Shown here: positions 44,218-56,417 of the stretch, piece by piece | How the letters are laid out: each line of letters starts with the position of its first letter | Position numbering within the stretch: position 1 is the first letter of the stretch | Program-made: the position numbers and the translations under genes | Assembly: GCF_964204645.1 (NCBI RefSeq) | Contig: NC_134034.1 | Coordinates: 10,723,414 to 10,783,413 of the forward strand | Source: Tubulanus polymorphus | Taxonomy: Eukaryota > Nemertea > Palaeonemertea > Tubulaniformes > Tubulanidae | Reading direction: 5' to 3' | DNA: 60,000 nucleotides | The notes under the pieces: generated by a model | What the model was told of the DNA's origin: nothing | The model's input: only the letters and a program-made list of their open reading frames with translations | Databases searched by the model: none

Positions 44218-45090
44218 AAAGCTAAACATACATCGACAAAGCGACTGGCGACAACTAGTCGCTAGCGAGCGAGAACCCGGCGAAAATCTGAGGCGAATTT
44301 ATCGCGTCAAATCAAATTTGATTTAAAGCAAAATCGTTTTTATCTTGTCAAAATTAAATTTGATTTGGTCTAATTTTGAATTTAACACGGTATCAAATTC
44401 AAATCGATTTGTCAAATCATCAAATCACCCCCGGAGGTAATTTGATGATACGATTTGAAGATGGTAGACTCACAAATCTTTCTTCGAAAAACTGATATAA
44501 ATGTCAAAACTGAAAGAGAAACCTGAAACCTATTCATAGGAAATGGTTTTCTAAAAGGTGGGATGGTATTCTCTTGTCAGCCGTTTGCAACAAGGCATAA
44601 AATTCACCACATTGTGCAAATCTCATTTGATTAGATTACACGTGACTAGCAAATTATGATTAGGAAAATCAAATCTGATTTGACAAGATAAATTCGCCTC
44701 TAATGAAAACCAGCAACTGCGTGGCTCATGCCTGTCGCTATGTCCATAGCGCACACATCGACAGCAACTGAGATGTGTTGCCTAGCAAATATTCTCAGGG
44801 CATCTCGAATCATGTGACATATTACTTTGTTTTAGTCAGTTGCAACCATGTGTTGTTGATTATGGAGCGCTCACACCGACGGATATGACAGCAACTGAGT
44901 ACAACTAGTTGCTCAAAAGTAGAACATGAGCAACTGGGTGGAACTGGAGATAGATGGACGCTAACCAGTCGTAAGCTAGCTCACATTTACAAATTCGAGC
45001 AACTGATTGTATCCAGCCAGTTCCTCTCATGCTCTGAAAACTGCCTGGCAACTAATTGTCTCCAATCGCAATGTCGATGTAGGCTAGGCT
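44218..45090. mobile_element. MITE with ~42-bp terminal inverted repeats, inserted in the 47-bp satellite
   Basis: Left end CATACATCGACAAAGCGACT GGCGACAACTAGTCGC. Right end, reverse complemented, CCTACATCGACATTGCGATT GGAGACAATTAGTTGC. Interior copies of AGCAACTG recur. The left flank stops inside a satellite unit at GGTTCTATAA and the right flank resumes at AACCAATCTAACAACTTA, so it inserted into the array. No transposase. Confidence 0.75.
44290..44700. mobile_element. 411-bp MITE nested in the previous element
   Basis: GAGGCGAATTTAT and ATAAATTCGCCTC are perfect 13-bp ends; the inverted repeat extends to about 35 bp with few mismatches (GTCAAATCAAATTTGATTT versus GTCAAATCAGATTTGATTT). The interior is AT-rich with further ATTTGATTT repeats. 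It splits the left arm of the outer MITE from its interior. Confidence 0.8.
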
Positions 45091-45905
45091 TAACCAATCT
45101 AACAACTTATGATCAGTCTAAGCTCATTTAGGTTCTATAACCAATCAAACAACTTAAGACCAGTCTAAACTCATTGTGGTTCTATAACCAATCTAACAAC
45201 TTAAGACCAGTCTAAACTCATTGCGGTTCTATAACCAATCTAACAACTTAAGACCAGTCTAAGCTCATTTAGGTTCTATAACCAATCAAACAACTTAAGA
45301 CCAGTCTAAACTCATTGTGGTTCTATAACCAATCTAACAACTTAAGACCAGTCTAAACTCATTTTGGTTCTATAACCAATCTAACAACTTAAGACCAGTG
45401 TAAACTCATTGTGGTTCTATAACCAATCTAACAACTTAAGACCAGTCTAAACTCATTTTGGTTCTATAACCAATCTAACAACTTAAGACCAGTCTAAACT
45501 CATTGTGGTTCTATAACCAATCTAACAACTTAAGACCAGTCTAAACCCATTTTGGTTCTATAACCAATCTAACAACTTAAGACCAGTCTAAACTCATTGT
45601 GGTTCTATAACCAATCTAACAACTTAAGACCAGTCTAAGCTCATTTAGGTTCTATAACCAATCAAACAACTTAAGACCAGTCTAAACTCATTGTGGTTCT
45701 ATAACCAATCTAACAACTTAAGACCAGTCTAAACTCATTTTGGTTCTATAACCAATCTAACAACTTAAGACCAGTGTAAACTCATTGTGGTTCTATAACC
45801 AATCTAACAACTTAAGACCAGTCTAAACTCATTTTGGTTCTATAACCAATCTAACAACTTAAGACCAGTCTAAACTCATTGTGGTTCTATAACCAATCTA
45901 ACAAC
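45091..45905 (-). repeat. 47-bp satellite, array D
   Basis: About 17 units, exact 47-bp spacing. Sub-types (CATTTAGG, CATTGTGG, CATTTTGG; CCAGTGTAAAC) repeat in the same order, with a ~380-bp block (about eight units) duplicated. Confidence 0.95.
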
Positions 45906-46355
45906 TGAAGACCTCTTTCCGATTTACCTTACGACCACGCAAAACAAGTCCCGGGATCTGAAATTCGCTATCACAACGAACAGAAGTTGAGTGCATTAAA
46001 GTAGCTGAAATGAGAAGTTTACTGCTAAGGCTCGAGTTCATCATCATCTGTTACAAACACGCGATATACATGTATATAACTAATATAACATGTGTGCGTC
46101 GTATTCACAGCAGTAGCGACTGACTGATGTCGACTGACGGAGTCAACTGACTGAGAGTCGACTGACTTTCCCACTAGTGCCAGCAACACCAGTCAGTTCT
46201 TCTAAATCGAATTCGACGATTTAAGGTTTTGTCGGGCCGCCTGCGTTGTGGATCTATTGCAACTCTTCTCCAAGTAGGAACAAACACAAGGTAAAATGCA
46301 AAAACAAATTATCGAACTCGTGCGTGTAAAAAATGTTTCAAAATATTACACGATA
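45906..46355. other. unique sequence
   Basis: A small GACTGACTGATGTCGACTGA repeat near 46117-46165. No gene seen. Confidence 0.5.
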
Positions 46356-46612
46356 TTTCGCTCGGCTCGGTGGTTCCGAGTTGAGATATTTTTCGACTCT
46401 CAAGTCCGACGTAGATGTCGCGAGGAAACACCGAAACAGGAGACGGAAACATGTTTCCGAGCGTTTCACCGCGTCGTGCGCGTTTACGAGGAAACGTGGA
46501 TTCGGGAATCAACGTTTGCGTGTGCTGTATTTCCCTGCGTCGTGTCCGTCGGGCTAAAGAGTCGAAAACATCGAAAATAATCAAACTCCGAACTGGGCTC
46601 AGGATTTCATAG
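46356..46612. mobile_element. long inverted-repeat (foldback) element
   Basis: GTTCCGAGTTGAGATA, TTTTCGACTCTCAAGTCCGA and GAGGAAACACCG on the left are mirrored on the right by CATCGAAAATAATCAAACTC, TCGGGCTAAAGAGTCGAAAA and TGTATTTCCCTGCG. Arms ~100 bp, meeting near 46455-46495. Four overlapping open frames on both strands (46296-46641) follow from this symmetry and are not genes. Confidence 0.7.
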
Positions 46613-46873
46613 ACATTTTCCCTGTTTTTAGTGAGGTTCAAGACATTTCCTTGTTAAACGGCTATTTCGTTCAAAGGTTTGAATTTTTCTTTCGTTTCAA
46701 AGTTCATCGTGAATTGATTATCATGTCAATAAGAGAAAGGTTTTTAAGACCACTTTAAGTTCAGCGAATTCGATTCATCCACTTAAGCAACGCCGATTCT
46801 TACATTCAGTTGAAAAATTACTTGAGTTATACATTAAGAGGATAAGCGTTCCGCTATAACCTAAATCAGCGGT

Positions 46874-47165
46874 TTAACCCTTTCAGCGCGTCTACACCGC
46901 AGTGCGGCGTATAAATCAGTGATAGATTTTGCTAGTACACCGCACTGCGGTGTATTGATTTAATTAGTAATTAATAATTATATCTCTTGAAAAATGGCAG
47001 CACCTGTCAAACATAGTGAAATATTAGTAACGATACACCGGGCCGCGGTGTAGACGCACTATAGTGCTATTCCTGTTATTCAACACACTAGGGTGGAATT
47101 TTTCAGAATTTTCAAATTATCTTCAGCACTATAGGGTATTAATTAGCCAGCACTGAAAGGGTTAA
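46874..47165 (+). mobile_element. piggyBac-like MITE, copy E, intact ends
   Basis: TTAA at 46874-46877 and 47162-47165. Opens CCCTTTCAGCGCGTCTACAC, closes CCAGCACTGAAAGGG. Same orientation as copy A. One palindrome is mutated to ACACCGGGCCGCGGTGTA. Confidence 0.85.
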
Positions 47166-47517
47166 AATCCACCCCTTTTGAGAAGAGAAACGAATTTCTC
47201 TCTTGATAACGCACAAAAAAAATGTATCGCCGTCAATTTCGGCGACGTCGAAACAACGCGTGCAAATATTTGACTTCGAAATTACGTCGGTCCGGACCAT
47301 TTATTCATTAACACGTTCGAACGCCATTTCACGCCTCGCTAAGACACAACGCAAATACCTTCACCGTCGCCCGCATCGCGGCGTAATGCTTTCTACAAAC
47401 TACGCGTTAAAACGACGACCAGCGCAGCCACTTTCTGCCCATTCATATTCGACATCCCTAATTGTAAAAGTTCGCGCGAAAAATGAGGGTAATTTGACAT
47501 AGACAATGAACTAGAAA
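47166..47517. other. unique CpG-rich sequence
   Basis: Open frame 47203-47502 (+, 99 codons) has no recognisable domain and ends at the boundary of the next MITE. Not called. Confidence 0.45.
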
Positions 47518-47829
47518 TTAGCCGCGATCGCACCGAGCGTTTTTGGCCCGGAACGACCGTTCATACGGGTGCCAAATGGGCCCGAGCCTGTTTGGCCCGA
47601 CCAAAATCGTCGGACCTGGCCCGAGCCAAATTTTAGCACGGGTCAAATGATTGCGTTTGAATTGCAACTGGTTCCGGAAGTGACTCATTGGCTTTGTTTA
47701 AGCATTGTTTGGTATTGAGTGAGTGTGAACGCACCCTCTAATTAGGCGCGGGCCGAATTTGTTTGGCTGGAGCCTGATCCATACCAATTTGGTCTGGGCC
47801 CCAATCGTCTCCGTGCGATCGCGGCTATT
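47518..47829 (+). mobile_element. GCGATCGC-ended MITE, copy 2, intact ends
   Basis: TAGCCGCGATCGCACCGAGC on the left and CCGTGCGATCGCGGCTA on the right are terminal inverted repeats of 15-16 bp. TTA before the left end and TTA after the right suggest a 3-bp target duplication. The interior is rich in GGCCCGA. Confidence 0.78.
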
Positions 47830-48545
47830 ATCCTGATTTGGGGTTATTTCAATATTTCGACGAGTAAATGAGCTCCTCGATGAAATAGTAAATCATAAAA
47901 GGTCGCTTTGAAAGATAACGAAATAGTCAAAATTATCGTTTCATATTCATCATAGTAGTAACGAACGACCGCGACTAATTATTGCGTCGTTAAGCAGGGT
48001 GAAAAATAAGCGCCGCGTAAATCGATATATTATTGATGGCTCGGATTGGTCGCGTAATTAATGAAGTTCGTTAGCGGGTCACCGGAATCACAGCGCGGCG
48101 GGGTATCTAGATTCGTAGAGACCGAATTCATTATCGCGATGGCGATAGCGTTCTGAAAAATTCACGAGTTTTTGTAAATCGCGCGTGGATCGTTGTGGGT
48201 CGCGTCGCGTAAACAATCCATTATTCATTAAACAACAGCCGAGAATTATTCGAGTATGATCTATTCAATGATGTTTCGATTCTCTCTCTCACTTGCGCCC
48301 TCGCCTTTTTTGGTTCTGTCGTTCGGCGAAAATCGAAAAAATTAATTTTCGAATGGTTTTGTATTTTCTCATTGTAATCCCAGGGCTCGCATTAATCGTT
48401 TCGGTACGCTTTTCGCCGATGAAATATTCAAACGATTTTAAAGCCGCGATCACGTGGGGATGATTTCGCCTCAGTCAAATTAGCCCGCAGAGACCGGAGT
48501 CAAATTGGCCCGGATCACACATGCGCCTATTTGGTTATTTGGATT
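47830..48545. other. unique CpG-rich sequence with a MITE fragment
   Basis: A terminal fragment of the GCGATCGC MITE family lies at about 48441-48530 (AAGCCGCGATCACGTGGGG, AAATTGGCCCGGATCA). The rest is unique with no gene seen. Confidence 0.5.
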
Positions 48546-48559
48546 TAGAATCAAAACAA

Positions 48560-48905
48560 GCCGAGACTGGTTTTACTATGATTAGAACTTAGATGAGTTT
48601 AGACTGGTCTTAAGTTGTTAGATTAGTTATAGAACCAAAATAAGCTTAGACTGGTCTTAAATTGTTCGATTGTCTAAAGAACCAAAATGAACTTAGACTG
48701 GTCTTAAGTTGTTAGATAAGTTATAGAACCAAATTAGGCTTAGAATAGTCTTAGATTGTTCGATTATCTATAGAACCAAAGTGAAGTGTGGTCTTAAGTT
48801 GTCAGATTGGTTAGAGAAGCAAAATGAACTCAGACCGATCTCAAGTTGTTAGATTAGTTGTAGAACCAAAATGAGCTTAGACTGGTCTTAAGTAGTTAAG
48901 ATTGG
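48560..48905 (+). repeat. 47-bp satellite, array E, diverged
   Basis: About seven units of GTTGTTAGATTAGTTATAGA then ACCAAAATAAGCTTAGACTG, with several deletions. Confidence 0.88.
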
Positions 48906-49769
48906 TTAATCTATAGCTCAGCTCTACACTGAACTCCTTCAAGTAATGCGATATCGAGATACCCCCAATCAAGATACCCCAAGATTTCTACCCCTTAGTC
49001 GAACACCAGTATAAAACCAAGTCTCAGACATTTCTGAAACCAAGATTACCTAAATGTTTTACTTGAGGGCAACTTATTCACCGCGAAAAGAGGTGCTTTC
49101 TTGGTGGAAATGGACAGACCTTAAAAACACGAAGTGCCCGGGTACCTGAATAAAAAATCATTTAAGAATGGATTATTTTCATTTTCCAAACAAAAACCAC
49201 GAAAATTGTATCCAAAATTTCTGGAAAAATGTTGACCCAAAATTGACACTGACTTTCTGAAAGGCACTTCGAAAATTTAAGGGGGTTCGTTCCCTAACCC
49301 CGAACCCCTTTCGGCACGGACCCGCCTCGTGTGCCTAGCGGTTTCAGATTCGTGAAACCTGAACTATTTTGCGCATAAAAGTACGCCGCTTTAATATCTA
49401 TAACGCGCTAATTGAGATGAGGTCACGATCGAGGTCGCGATGTCAACTGAGTTGACGGTGGTGTCGGGATACTAACTGGTTGTCGCGAGTTAGTGAACAC
49501 ATACAGTCAGCTGCATCAATCCCAGCTCGACGTACACGAGACCCCGGTTTATCAAACATGTTTCCGCATTTTAAACTTCGGATTAATTCGATTAATTTCA
49601 ATCGATTGACTTAGTCCCAGGGGCAACAAGTGCACGCGCGCACTCAGGCACGCTGATATAGCTAATATATCTATAACATCCTGCGGGTTGAATATCATAT
49701 ATTATATCAAATCGATCATTTATACACGTAATACAGAACACCGGGATCAATCGCGTAGTCATCGCTTAC
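48906..49769. other. unique sequence
   Basis: No gene or repeat family recognised. A GATACCCC near-duplicate lies near 48956-48980. Confidence 0.5.
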
Positions 49770-50430
49770 ATTTAAGATCGGTTTAAGACCGGTCTTAGTC
49801 CTATAGTCGATCTAACAACTTAAACCAGTCTAAGCTCATTTTAGTTCTATAACCAATCTAACAACTTAAACCAGTCTAAGCCCAGTTTACTTCTATAGGC
49901 AATCTAACAACTTAAGACCAGTCTAAACTCATTTTCGTTCTATAGCCAATCTAACAACTTAAGACCAGTCTAAACTCATTTTGGTTCTATAGCCAATCTA
50001 ATAACTTAAGACCAGTCTAAACTCATTTTGGTTCTATAGCCAATCTAACAACTTAAGACCAGTCTAAACTCATTTTGGTTCTATAACCGATCTAACAACT
50101 TCAGACCAGTCTAAACTCATTTTGGTTCTATAGCCGATCTAACAACTTAAGACCAGTCTAAACTCATTTTAGTTCTATAACCAATCTAACAACTTAAACC
50201 AGTCTAAGCCCAGTTTACTTCTATAGGCAATCTAACAACTTAAGACCAGTCTAAACTCATTTTGGTTCTATAGCCAATCTAATAACTTAAGACCAGTCTA
50301 AACTCATTTTGGTTCTATAACCATCTAACAACTTAAGACCAATCTAAGCATATCGTGGTTCTATAACTGATCTAAGACCAGTCTAAGCTCATTTTGGTTC
50401 TATAGCCAATCAAAAGATTTAAGACCGGTC
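49770..50430 (-). repeat. 47-bp satellite, array F
   Basis: About 14 units, opposite orientation to array E 0.9 kb to its left. A block with CAGTTTACTTCTATAGGCAA occurs twice (about 49882 and 50212), ~330 bp apart. Confidence 0.93.
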
Positions 50431-51780
50431 TCTGTCTTATACCGCGAGTAGTCTGCATCTAGAAATAGCCAGGAATCCATTTTAACTGCCAGTAAACAGC
50501 GAAAGTCATTGACGTAAACACAATTATTCGAGTCATTGAATCATGGAGTTATTCAGAGTTTTCCACTCAGGGCAAAACCCGACCACTTTCACTGCGCGCT
50601 AACTGAATACTATTCAACTTTTATCAGCGCTTAATTCTCATTGTCACTTGACGTCCGAAAAAAAAACCATGCATCAAAATTTGTCGATTGATTTTTTAAA
50701 AAAAATCATTAATAGACTTACGAAAAAAGTAACGTGTTAATCAATGAGTTCTTATTAACAACAATAATGAAACCACGACTTGATTCTGTAATTTACTACC
50801 TAATTAACTCGTTTAATTAACAACTAAACGATTGACCTCGTTAGCGGCGAAGCTGCCGGGTTAATCAAACATCAACGCCGATGCTTCGTCGATTTCGAAA
50901 AGCGATTAAATGCGGCGCCGACAACGCGCGCGCAACCGGCGCCATCTGCGCACCGTGACCCGATTTCGATCGCGGCTACCATCAATCAAATCACAATCGT
51001 ATAAAGAAGAATCAAAAATGACTGCGATCGAAAAGTCGATAAAATCTGCGCGATTTTCGATGTTGTTTCTAGGATCGAGGGACACAGATGTCCCTTTCAT
51101 GAATTGTTACAACGCTGTCAAAAGCATTTGAACACTTTATTTTTAATGTTTTGCGCAAAAAGTGCACGAATCTTTTTGTCTGCGCACGATTTTAGGCTTT
51201 AGGCTAGATATCATAGACGATAGTCTTGAGTTTTTAGTCTCTAGTCAAGCAATCTAAGCCTTAGGTTGAAAGATTTCAGTCTTCAATCATGAACTTAAAG
51301 ACTTCGGTCTTAAGATTTAAGTCTTCAGTCATTTAGTCAGTATCCTAAGATACGTTTTTCAGATTTTTGAGTTACTCATACTGAACATATCTTAGAACCG
51401 TGCATCGAATTTGACATTTGAGCGATATGCATTCTGATTGCGACTGTTTTGAAAGCCGGAAATTAAAATGTTAAATCACAAAGTGCACCTGTCAAGATGC
51501 ACCTGCCTCGTGAGGCGCGATCGATCGCACAACCTTACTTAGTTATTTCAAATCGCGTGTCTAGACGGGCGACCTTGCATCCGTCTGTCGGTCTGACGAA
51601 ATCACGAATCCGTTGGAAAATATCGAAATCAGTGAAAACGTCGAATATCAATGTTTCTTGGTGAGCGAACATCGTTTCGAAATGTCGCAAAATCTTCGAA
51701 ATCAACGGAACATCCGGTTGAAGCTACGATTCATCCCTCGTACCCTTTTCAACATCAAGTCGATCATTAAGCACTTCTAG
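50431..51780. other. long unique stretch
   Basis: 50900-51130 has overlapping unrecognised frames on both strands. 51190-51330 has loose TTTAGGCTAGAT/AGTCTTCAGTC pieces reminiscent of very old 47-bp units. No gene supported. Confidence 0.45.
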
Positions 51781-52705
51781 AAAATATATCTGCCTTCATA
51801 ATTCCCCTATGACATCATCATCAACTTGTCTAATAGTATAAGACACACTAAAAAATCCATTAATCCCCCTATGACATCACTAAGTTTATCGATAGGATCT
51901 AGTAAGAGATGTCTGCCTCCATTAATCCCCTATGACATCACTAAGTTTATCGATAGGATCTTCTAAGAGATGTCTGCCTCCATAAATGCCCCTATGACAT
52001 CACTAAACTTATCGTTAGGTGCATCTAACAGATGTCTGCCTCCATAAATCTCCCAATGACATCACTAAGCTTATCGTTAGGTGCTTCTAAGAGATGTCTG
52101 CCTCCATAAATCTCCCAATGACATCACTAAGCTTATCGATAGGTGCTTCTAAGAGATGTCTGCCTCCATAAATCCCCTAATGACATCACTAAGTTTATCA
52201 GTATAGGTGCTTCTAACAGATGTCTGCCTCTATAAATCCCCCTTTGACATTACTAAGCTTATCGATAAGTGTTTATGTAGAAAAGATGTCTGCCTCCAGA
52301 AATTCCCCAATGACATCACTAAGCTTATCGATAGGTGCTTCTAACAGATGTTTGCCTCTATAAATCCCCTAATGACATCACTAAGCTTATCGATAGGTGC
52401 TTCTAAGAGATGTCTGCCTCCATAAATCCCCTAATGACATCACTAAGTTTATCGGTATAGGTGCTTCTAACAGATGTCTGCCTCTATAAATCCCCCTTTG
52501 ACATTACTAAGCTTATCGATAAGGGTTTATGTAGAAAAGATGTCTGCCTCCAGAAATCCCCCCATGACATCACTAAGCTTATCGATAGGTGCTTCTATGT
52601 AGAAAAGATGTCTGCCTCCAGAAATCCCCCCCATGACATCACTAAGTTTATCGATAGGTGCTTCTAAGAGATGTCTGCCTCCATAAATCCCCTAATGACA
52701 TCACC
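51781..52705 (+). repeat. 62-bp satellite with a CCATAAATCCCC...ATGACATCAC core, about 14 units
   Basis: Unit: AGAGATGTCTGCCTCCATAA, ATCCCCTAATGACATCACTA, AGCTTATCGATAGGTGCTTC. A four- to five-unit block containing GTTTATGTAGAAAAGATGTC is repeated (about 52270 and 52525). AAAAGATGTCTGCCTCC resembles a YY1-type site. Confidence 0.92.
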
Positions 52706-53385
52706 AAGGCTAAAAAAACCACTTTATTTATGCCTATAGTTACTCTTATTTTCTTTTAGCCCCAGATTTCTGTCGAACATCTCGCGACAGGTGAACGTAT
52801 AAAAAGAATAAGTGTTTCTTCGATCATTGCATCCGTCGTACGACGACCGTTTCAGTCAACGGCCTGAAACATCGTCTCCGTTTTAATAAACTCGCGATAA
52901 CATAATTCGCCGTGAAATTCTTACGGCCCCGGAAAAAATATAGACGGGGATTTTACGTCGGTTTTCACCTTTAACGAGTTTAAAAGACTAAACGACATTC
53001 TATCTCTCTCTCTGCTGGTTCAATCTCGTAAATTGGATTTTTCTCCCGTGCCGATCTAAGTTGTCGAAAATGAGATTTGTCGACGGCGAAAGTTTTACGA
53101 CGAGCGAACGATTTCACGCGGTACCGACCTCGCATAAACGGCGGCTAACCGTAGTCGGGGCGCAACCCGAACCGGCGGTACGGTGTCGACGAAATTAGAT
53201 TTACAAGAACACCTGCACCGACCACCAGCCCCGGTTAACGTCATGAAAGCCTTTCAAAAATCTATAAACGTCACCCGAGACATCGACGAAGCGTCTAATA
53301 ATCGGTAAGCACTTCCGCAATCACCTAATGACATCGTTGAGTTGACCTACGCGCGGGAGCATGATGAGAAAAGATTTCCTTAAAA
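52706..53385. other. unique CpG-rich sequence
   Basis: A short CT run near 53006. No recognisable gene. Confidence 0.5.
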
Positions 53386-53900
53386 AAATGGCTACTTCCA
53401 TATAAGTCCCCCTATGATATCGAAATGGACTATAACGGCTTCCGGAAAATATGCAGACCGCACTTCAGTAATCTCCCTATGACATCATCAAAGTGATTTA
53501 TAACGGAAATATGCGAACTTCCATGTATCCCCCTATGACATCATTAAGTGATTTATAACGGAAAATATGCCCACTTCTATGTATCCCCCTATGACATTAT
53601 CAAAGTGATTCATACCGGAAAATATATCCACTTCCACGTATCCCCCTATGACATCATCAAAGTGATTCATACTGGAAAATATATCCACTTCCATGTATCC
53701 CCCTATGACATCATCAAAGTGATTCACACCGGAAAAATATATCCACTTCCACGTATCCCCCTATGACATCATCAAAGTGATTCATACCGGAAAATATATC
53801 CACTTCTATGTATCCCCCTATGACATCATCGAAATGATCTAGACACTTTCAGAAAAGATGGCAGCGTTCATAAATCCCCCTATGACATCATCGAACTACT
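53386..53900 (+). repeat. 57-bp satellite with a CCCCCTATGACATCATC core, about eight units
   Basis: Unit: CCACTTCCATGTATCCCCCT, ATGACATCATCAAAGTGATT, CATACCGGAAAATATAT. The last unit (about 53855) changes to AAAAGATGGCAGCGTTCATA, the flank seen at 34.6 kb, linking the two arrays. Confidence 0.92.
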
Positions 53901-54304
53901 GCAGACGATCGGCTCGCCGCGAGACGTTTAATTAATTGCCGTTCGAGACGATTAATTAGTTTTTGACATTTCGATTAAATTACTCGGCGGTCGTCGTAAC
54001 GCCGGTTTTTAAATGGATCGGGGTTTTCTTTTCCTATCGCGGACGGGTAGGTGGGTGAGCGCGCCGATTGGCGTTGACGTTTCGCAAAGCGAACGTTAAA
54101 CGAACGTTAAACGAACGCCTACCGCTCCGTCGTCAAACGCGACAACAGAATCGACGACGAGTTTTGATCGATGGCTTCGCGCGAGACTTTTTTTCTCTCT
54201 CCCTCGAAAACCACTCACGACGTTAGAAGTATTTGATCCGAATAATACGAAAACGTCGCGCCGACTTTCATTACGTGTTCATTCGGCGAAAATCGACGCG
54301 AAGT
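53901..54304. other. unique CpG-rich sequence
   Basis: A small GAACGTTAAACGAACGTTAA duplication near 54090. No gene. Confidence 0.5.
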
Positions 54305-54560
54305 TAAGACGAAAACCCACTATGTACAAATTTAAAGATTTTTTTTTTATCGAGAATTAATTTAGTCGAAAAATCTAAAATCTAAAATACACGACGTTTC
54401 GATCTCACCCTAGAGATCATCGTCAGGTATGATCTCTCGGGTTGGATCTTTAGATTTTTTGAATGAATAATTCATCGATTTTAAAATTCTTTTAATTTGT
54501 GCACAGCGGGTTTTTATCTTATCATCCGTTCACTGCACTTGATTGTGGTTATCGTACTAT
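54305..54560. mobile_element. foldback element with CGAAACGTC hairpin end, copy 3, uninterrupted
   Basis: The arms (ACAAATTTAAAGATTTTT, ATCGAGAATTAATT on the left; AATTCATCGATTTTAAAATT, TTTAATTTGTGCAC on the right) are reverse complements around ACACGACGTTTCGATCTCAC and two GATCTC hairpins. It carries TTTTAATTTGTGCACAGCGG at the position where copy 1 holds the TTAA MITE, so it is the empty-site reference. Confidence 0.7.
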
Positions 54561-54699
54561 TGAAGTCGCCTCGATTTTGGATAAATGAGTTCCGGCCAAA
54601 GTTACGCTCAAATTCGAAGACCGATGATCTCTAGTGAGAGTTCGAAATGTCGCGTATTATGATTTTTAATCTTGTTAAATCGACTGGATTTGATTCGAT

Positions 54700-55460
54700 T
54701 TTAATCTTTTAAATCTCTGTATCTCGTGTTTTTACACGATGAATGCCGGCTCGATTATACGGTGCTGCCCCCTGGTGCCAATACCAATATACTCGTAGGC
54801 TGGCAGCGGAGCTGTTACGCGGTCGGCCTTTTCGCGAAATTGACCAATGAGCATGGAGTATGTTCACATTGCCAGCCAATCGGCAACTGTGCCATTCCCG
54901 TGCGCCCGAGTGCAAATAACTTATTACAAATTTCTTCAGAATAAGTTATCCGACCAATCACATGTTAGTCCATCCTTAGATGCTTTTAAATTTTTTTTCA
55001 AACCAGCTTTCATTTCCGGGACTGTGACATATTATGGGAGACCCTCCTGTTTTTCAAACGGACCTGGCTTGTTGATTTCTTATTGAAAACACTGCTGTTG
55101 CTTCACCATTTCAAAATTCATGCATCACATTTTGTAAGCCGAAGAGCATATTTCGTACGGAATTATAGCTATGTTATTATTATCATTATCATGATTAGTA
55201 TTATTTTAACAACACTAAATGTCACTGATAATTGTTATACATATTTCATCTATATTTCGTATTTCTTTATTGTTTTATGTCTCCATCTTATTACTCATTG
55301 TCCTCTGAGACTGTTTGTCTGTGTCAGAATGTGTTAATTGTTGTTTGTCTCACTGTCATGTCACTACTCGTCACCTTTGTTTTTGTATCATTTTCCATGT
55401 CTCAACCTGTCTGAATCTGTGTTATATAAATAGCTACGTGTAAAAATAAAGTCAGTTCCA
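54700..55460 (+). other. possible 3' end of a decayed retroelement or an unknown 3' exon
   Basis: A frame (54847-55086) includes LSDQSHVSPSLDAFKFFF, reminiscent of the end of LINE-type reverse transcriptase ORFs, where a SxxSFK-like segment precedes the stop. An AT-rich 3' stretch follows, with AAAATAAAG near 55444 as a possible poly(A) signal. Nothing upstream resembles a polymerase, and another frame (54726-54944) is equally open. Treat as unresolved. Confidence 0.25.
54763..54781 (-). promoter_or_regulatory. candidate single CTCF-type site
   Basis: The - strand reads TTGGCACCAGGGGGCAGCA. GCACCAGGGGGCAG (54765-54778) matches 13 of 14 positions of CCASYAGRKGGCRS, with the GGGGGCAG core intact. 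It is outside any repeat array. Function is inferred from the motif only. Confidence 0.4.
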
Positions 55461-56167
55461 GTTTTGGTATTCCGAACTGATAGTTCGCTCGTTACTCTTT
55501 CGCTCTGTTCTGGATTTCCGACGTCGACCATTCTTCGAGAATAGGACAGAATATAGCTTTGCTAAATTATTATATTATTCGAATACGTTCGTATCCAACA
55601 CAGCTGACAGAACCGGAATAACGAATATGCACTCGTAGCTAGCTGACGCTCCACCTGTTGAACTTATTACGCTCGAAATCGGCTCTTCACAACTGGGGAA
55701 GGCTCGCGCATTTCCCCATCTTTCTGAGAATTTCTCGATGTCGTAGGGGGAATTTATGCACGCCGGATAATTGTTTTTTTAAACAGAAACGTTTTTCTTT
55801 TTTAACACCCGCGTCATACGGATATATCGACAGTCGTCGATGTAAATTCTGAAATGCGAAATCGTTCTCGAGTGGAGGAACAGCTTGTATAAAATCAATA
55901 ACGGCAGACGACCGACCGAGTTCGTTTAACGCGAGTATCAATCAGTCGTCATTGATTTAATGCGAGCGAACTCGCGATCGGACGACGCGAGATATCGACG
56001 GAAAAAAAAATTGAAAAGAATAAGACTTAAGGAGAATCATTTCAACCGTTGATGAAAAACACTGTCTGCATCGATTGATGCGGTCGCAATCGGACAATGC
56101 GAGATATCAAAAAGAAGAAAAAAAAGAATTCTGTCTGAAATACTGTCTCCGCGCTATGGCGATAATC
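55461..56167. other. unique sequence
   Basis: Unique DNA, with overlapping unrecognised frames at 55658-55941 on both strands. A loose duplication (ATGCGAGCGAACTCGCGATC near 55960, ATGCGGTCGCAATCGGACAA near 56078) is visible. Confidence 0.45.
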
Positions 56168-56417
56168 TATAGAGAATACCACAATCAAAACGACGTTAAA
56201 AATAATATCAAAAATGTTTCCTTGAGCTAGTGTAGTTTATTCAACATGACTATATTCAAATAGTTCTTCAGGAATATTAGTTCTTGAGCTAGTAGTTTAT
56301 TCAACGTTTCAACTACAATGTACATCCTAACAGGCGTCTACAGGAATACTGTATTCTCTGAGCTAATGTAGTTTGTTCAACATGACTTTAGTCTAATAGT
56401 CATCTTCAGGAATACTG
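56168..56417 (-). mobile_element. decayed copy of the 39.2 kb foldback family
   Basis: Left end ATAGAGAATACCACAATCAA, then about three diverged 66-bp-type units (GAGCTAGTAGTTTATTCAAC, CTTCAGGAATA). No right end remains. Confidence 0.65.

Noticed and set aside
46296-46641. Four overlapping open frames on both strands
   Set aside because: Symmetric consequence of a foldback element at 46356-46612.
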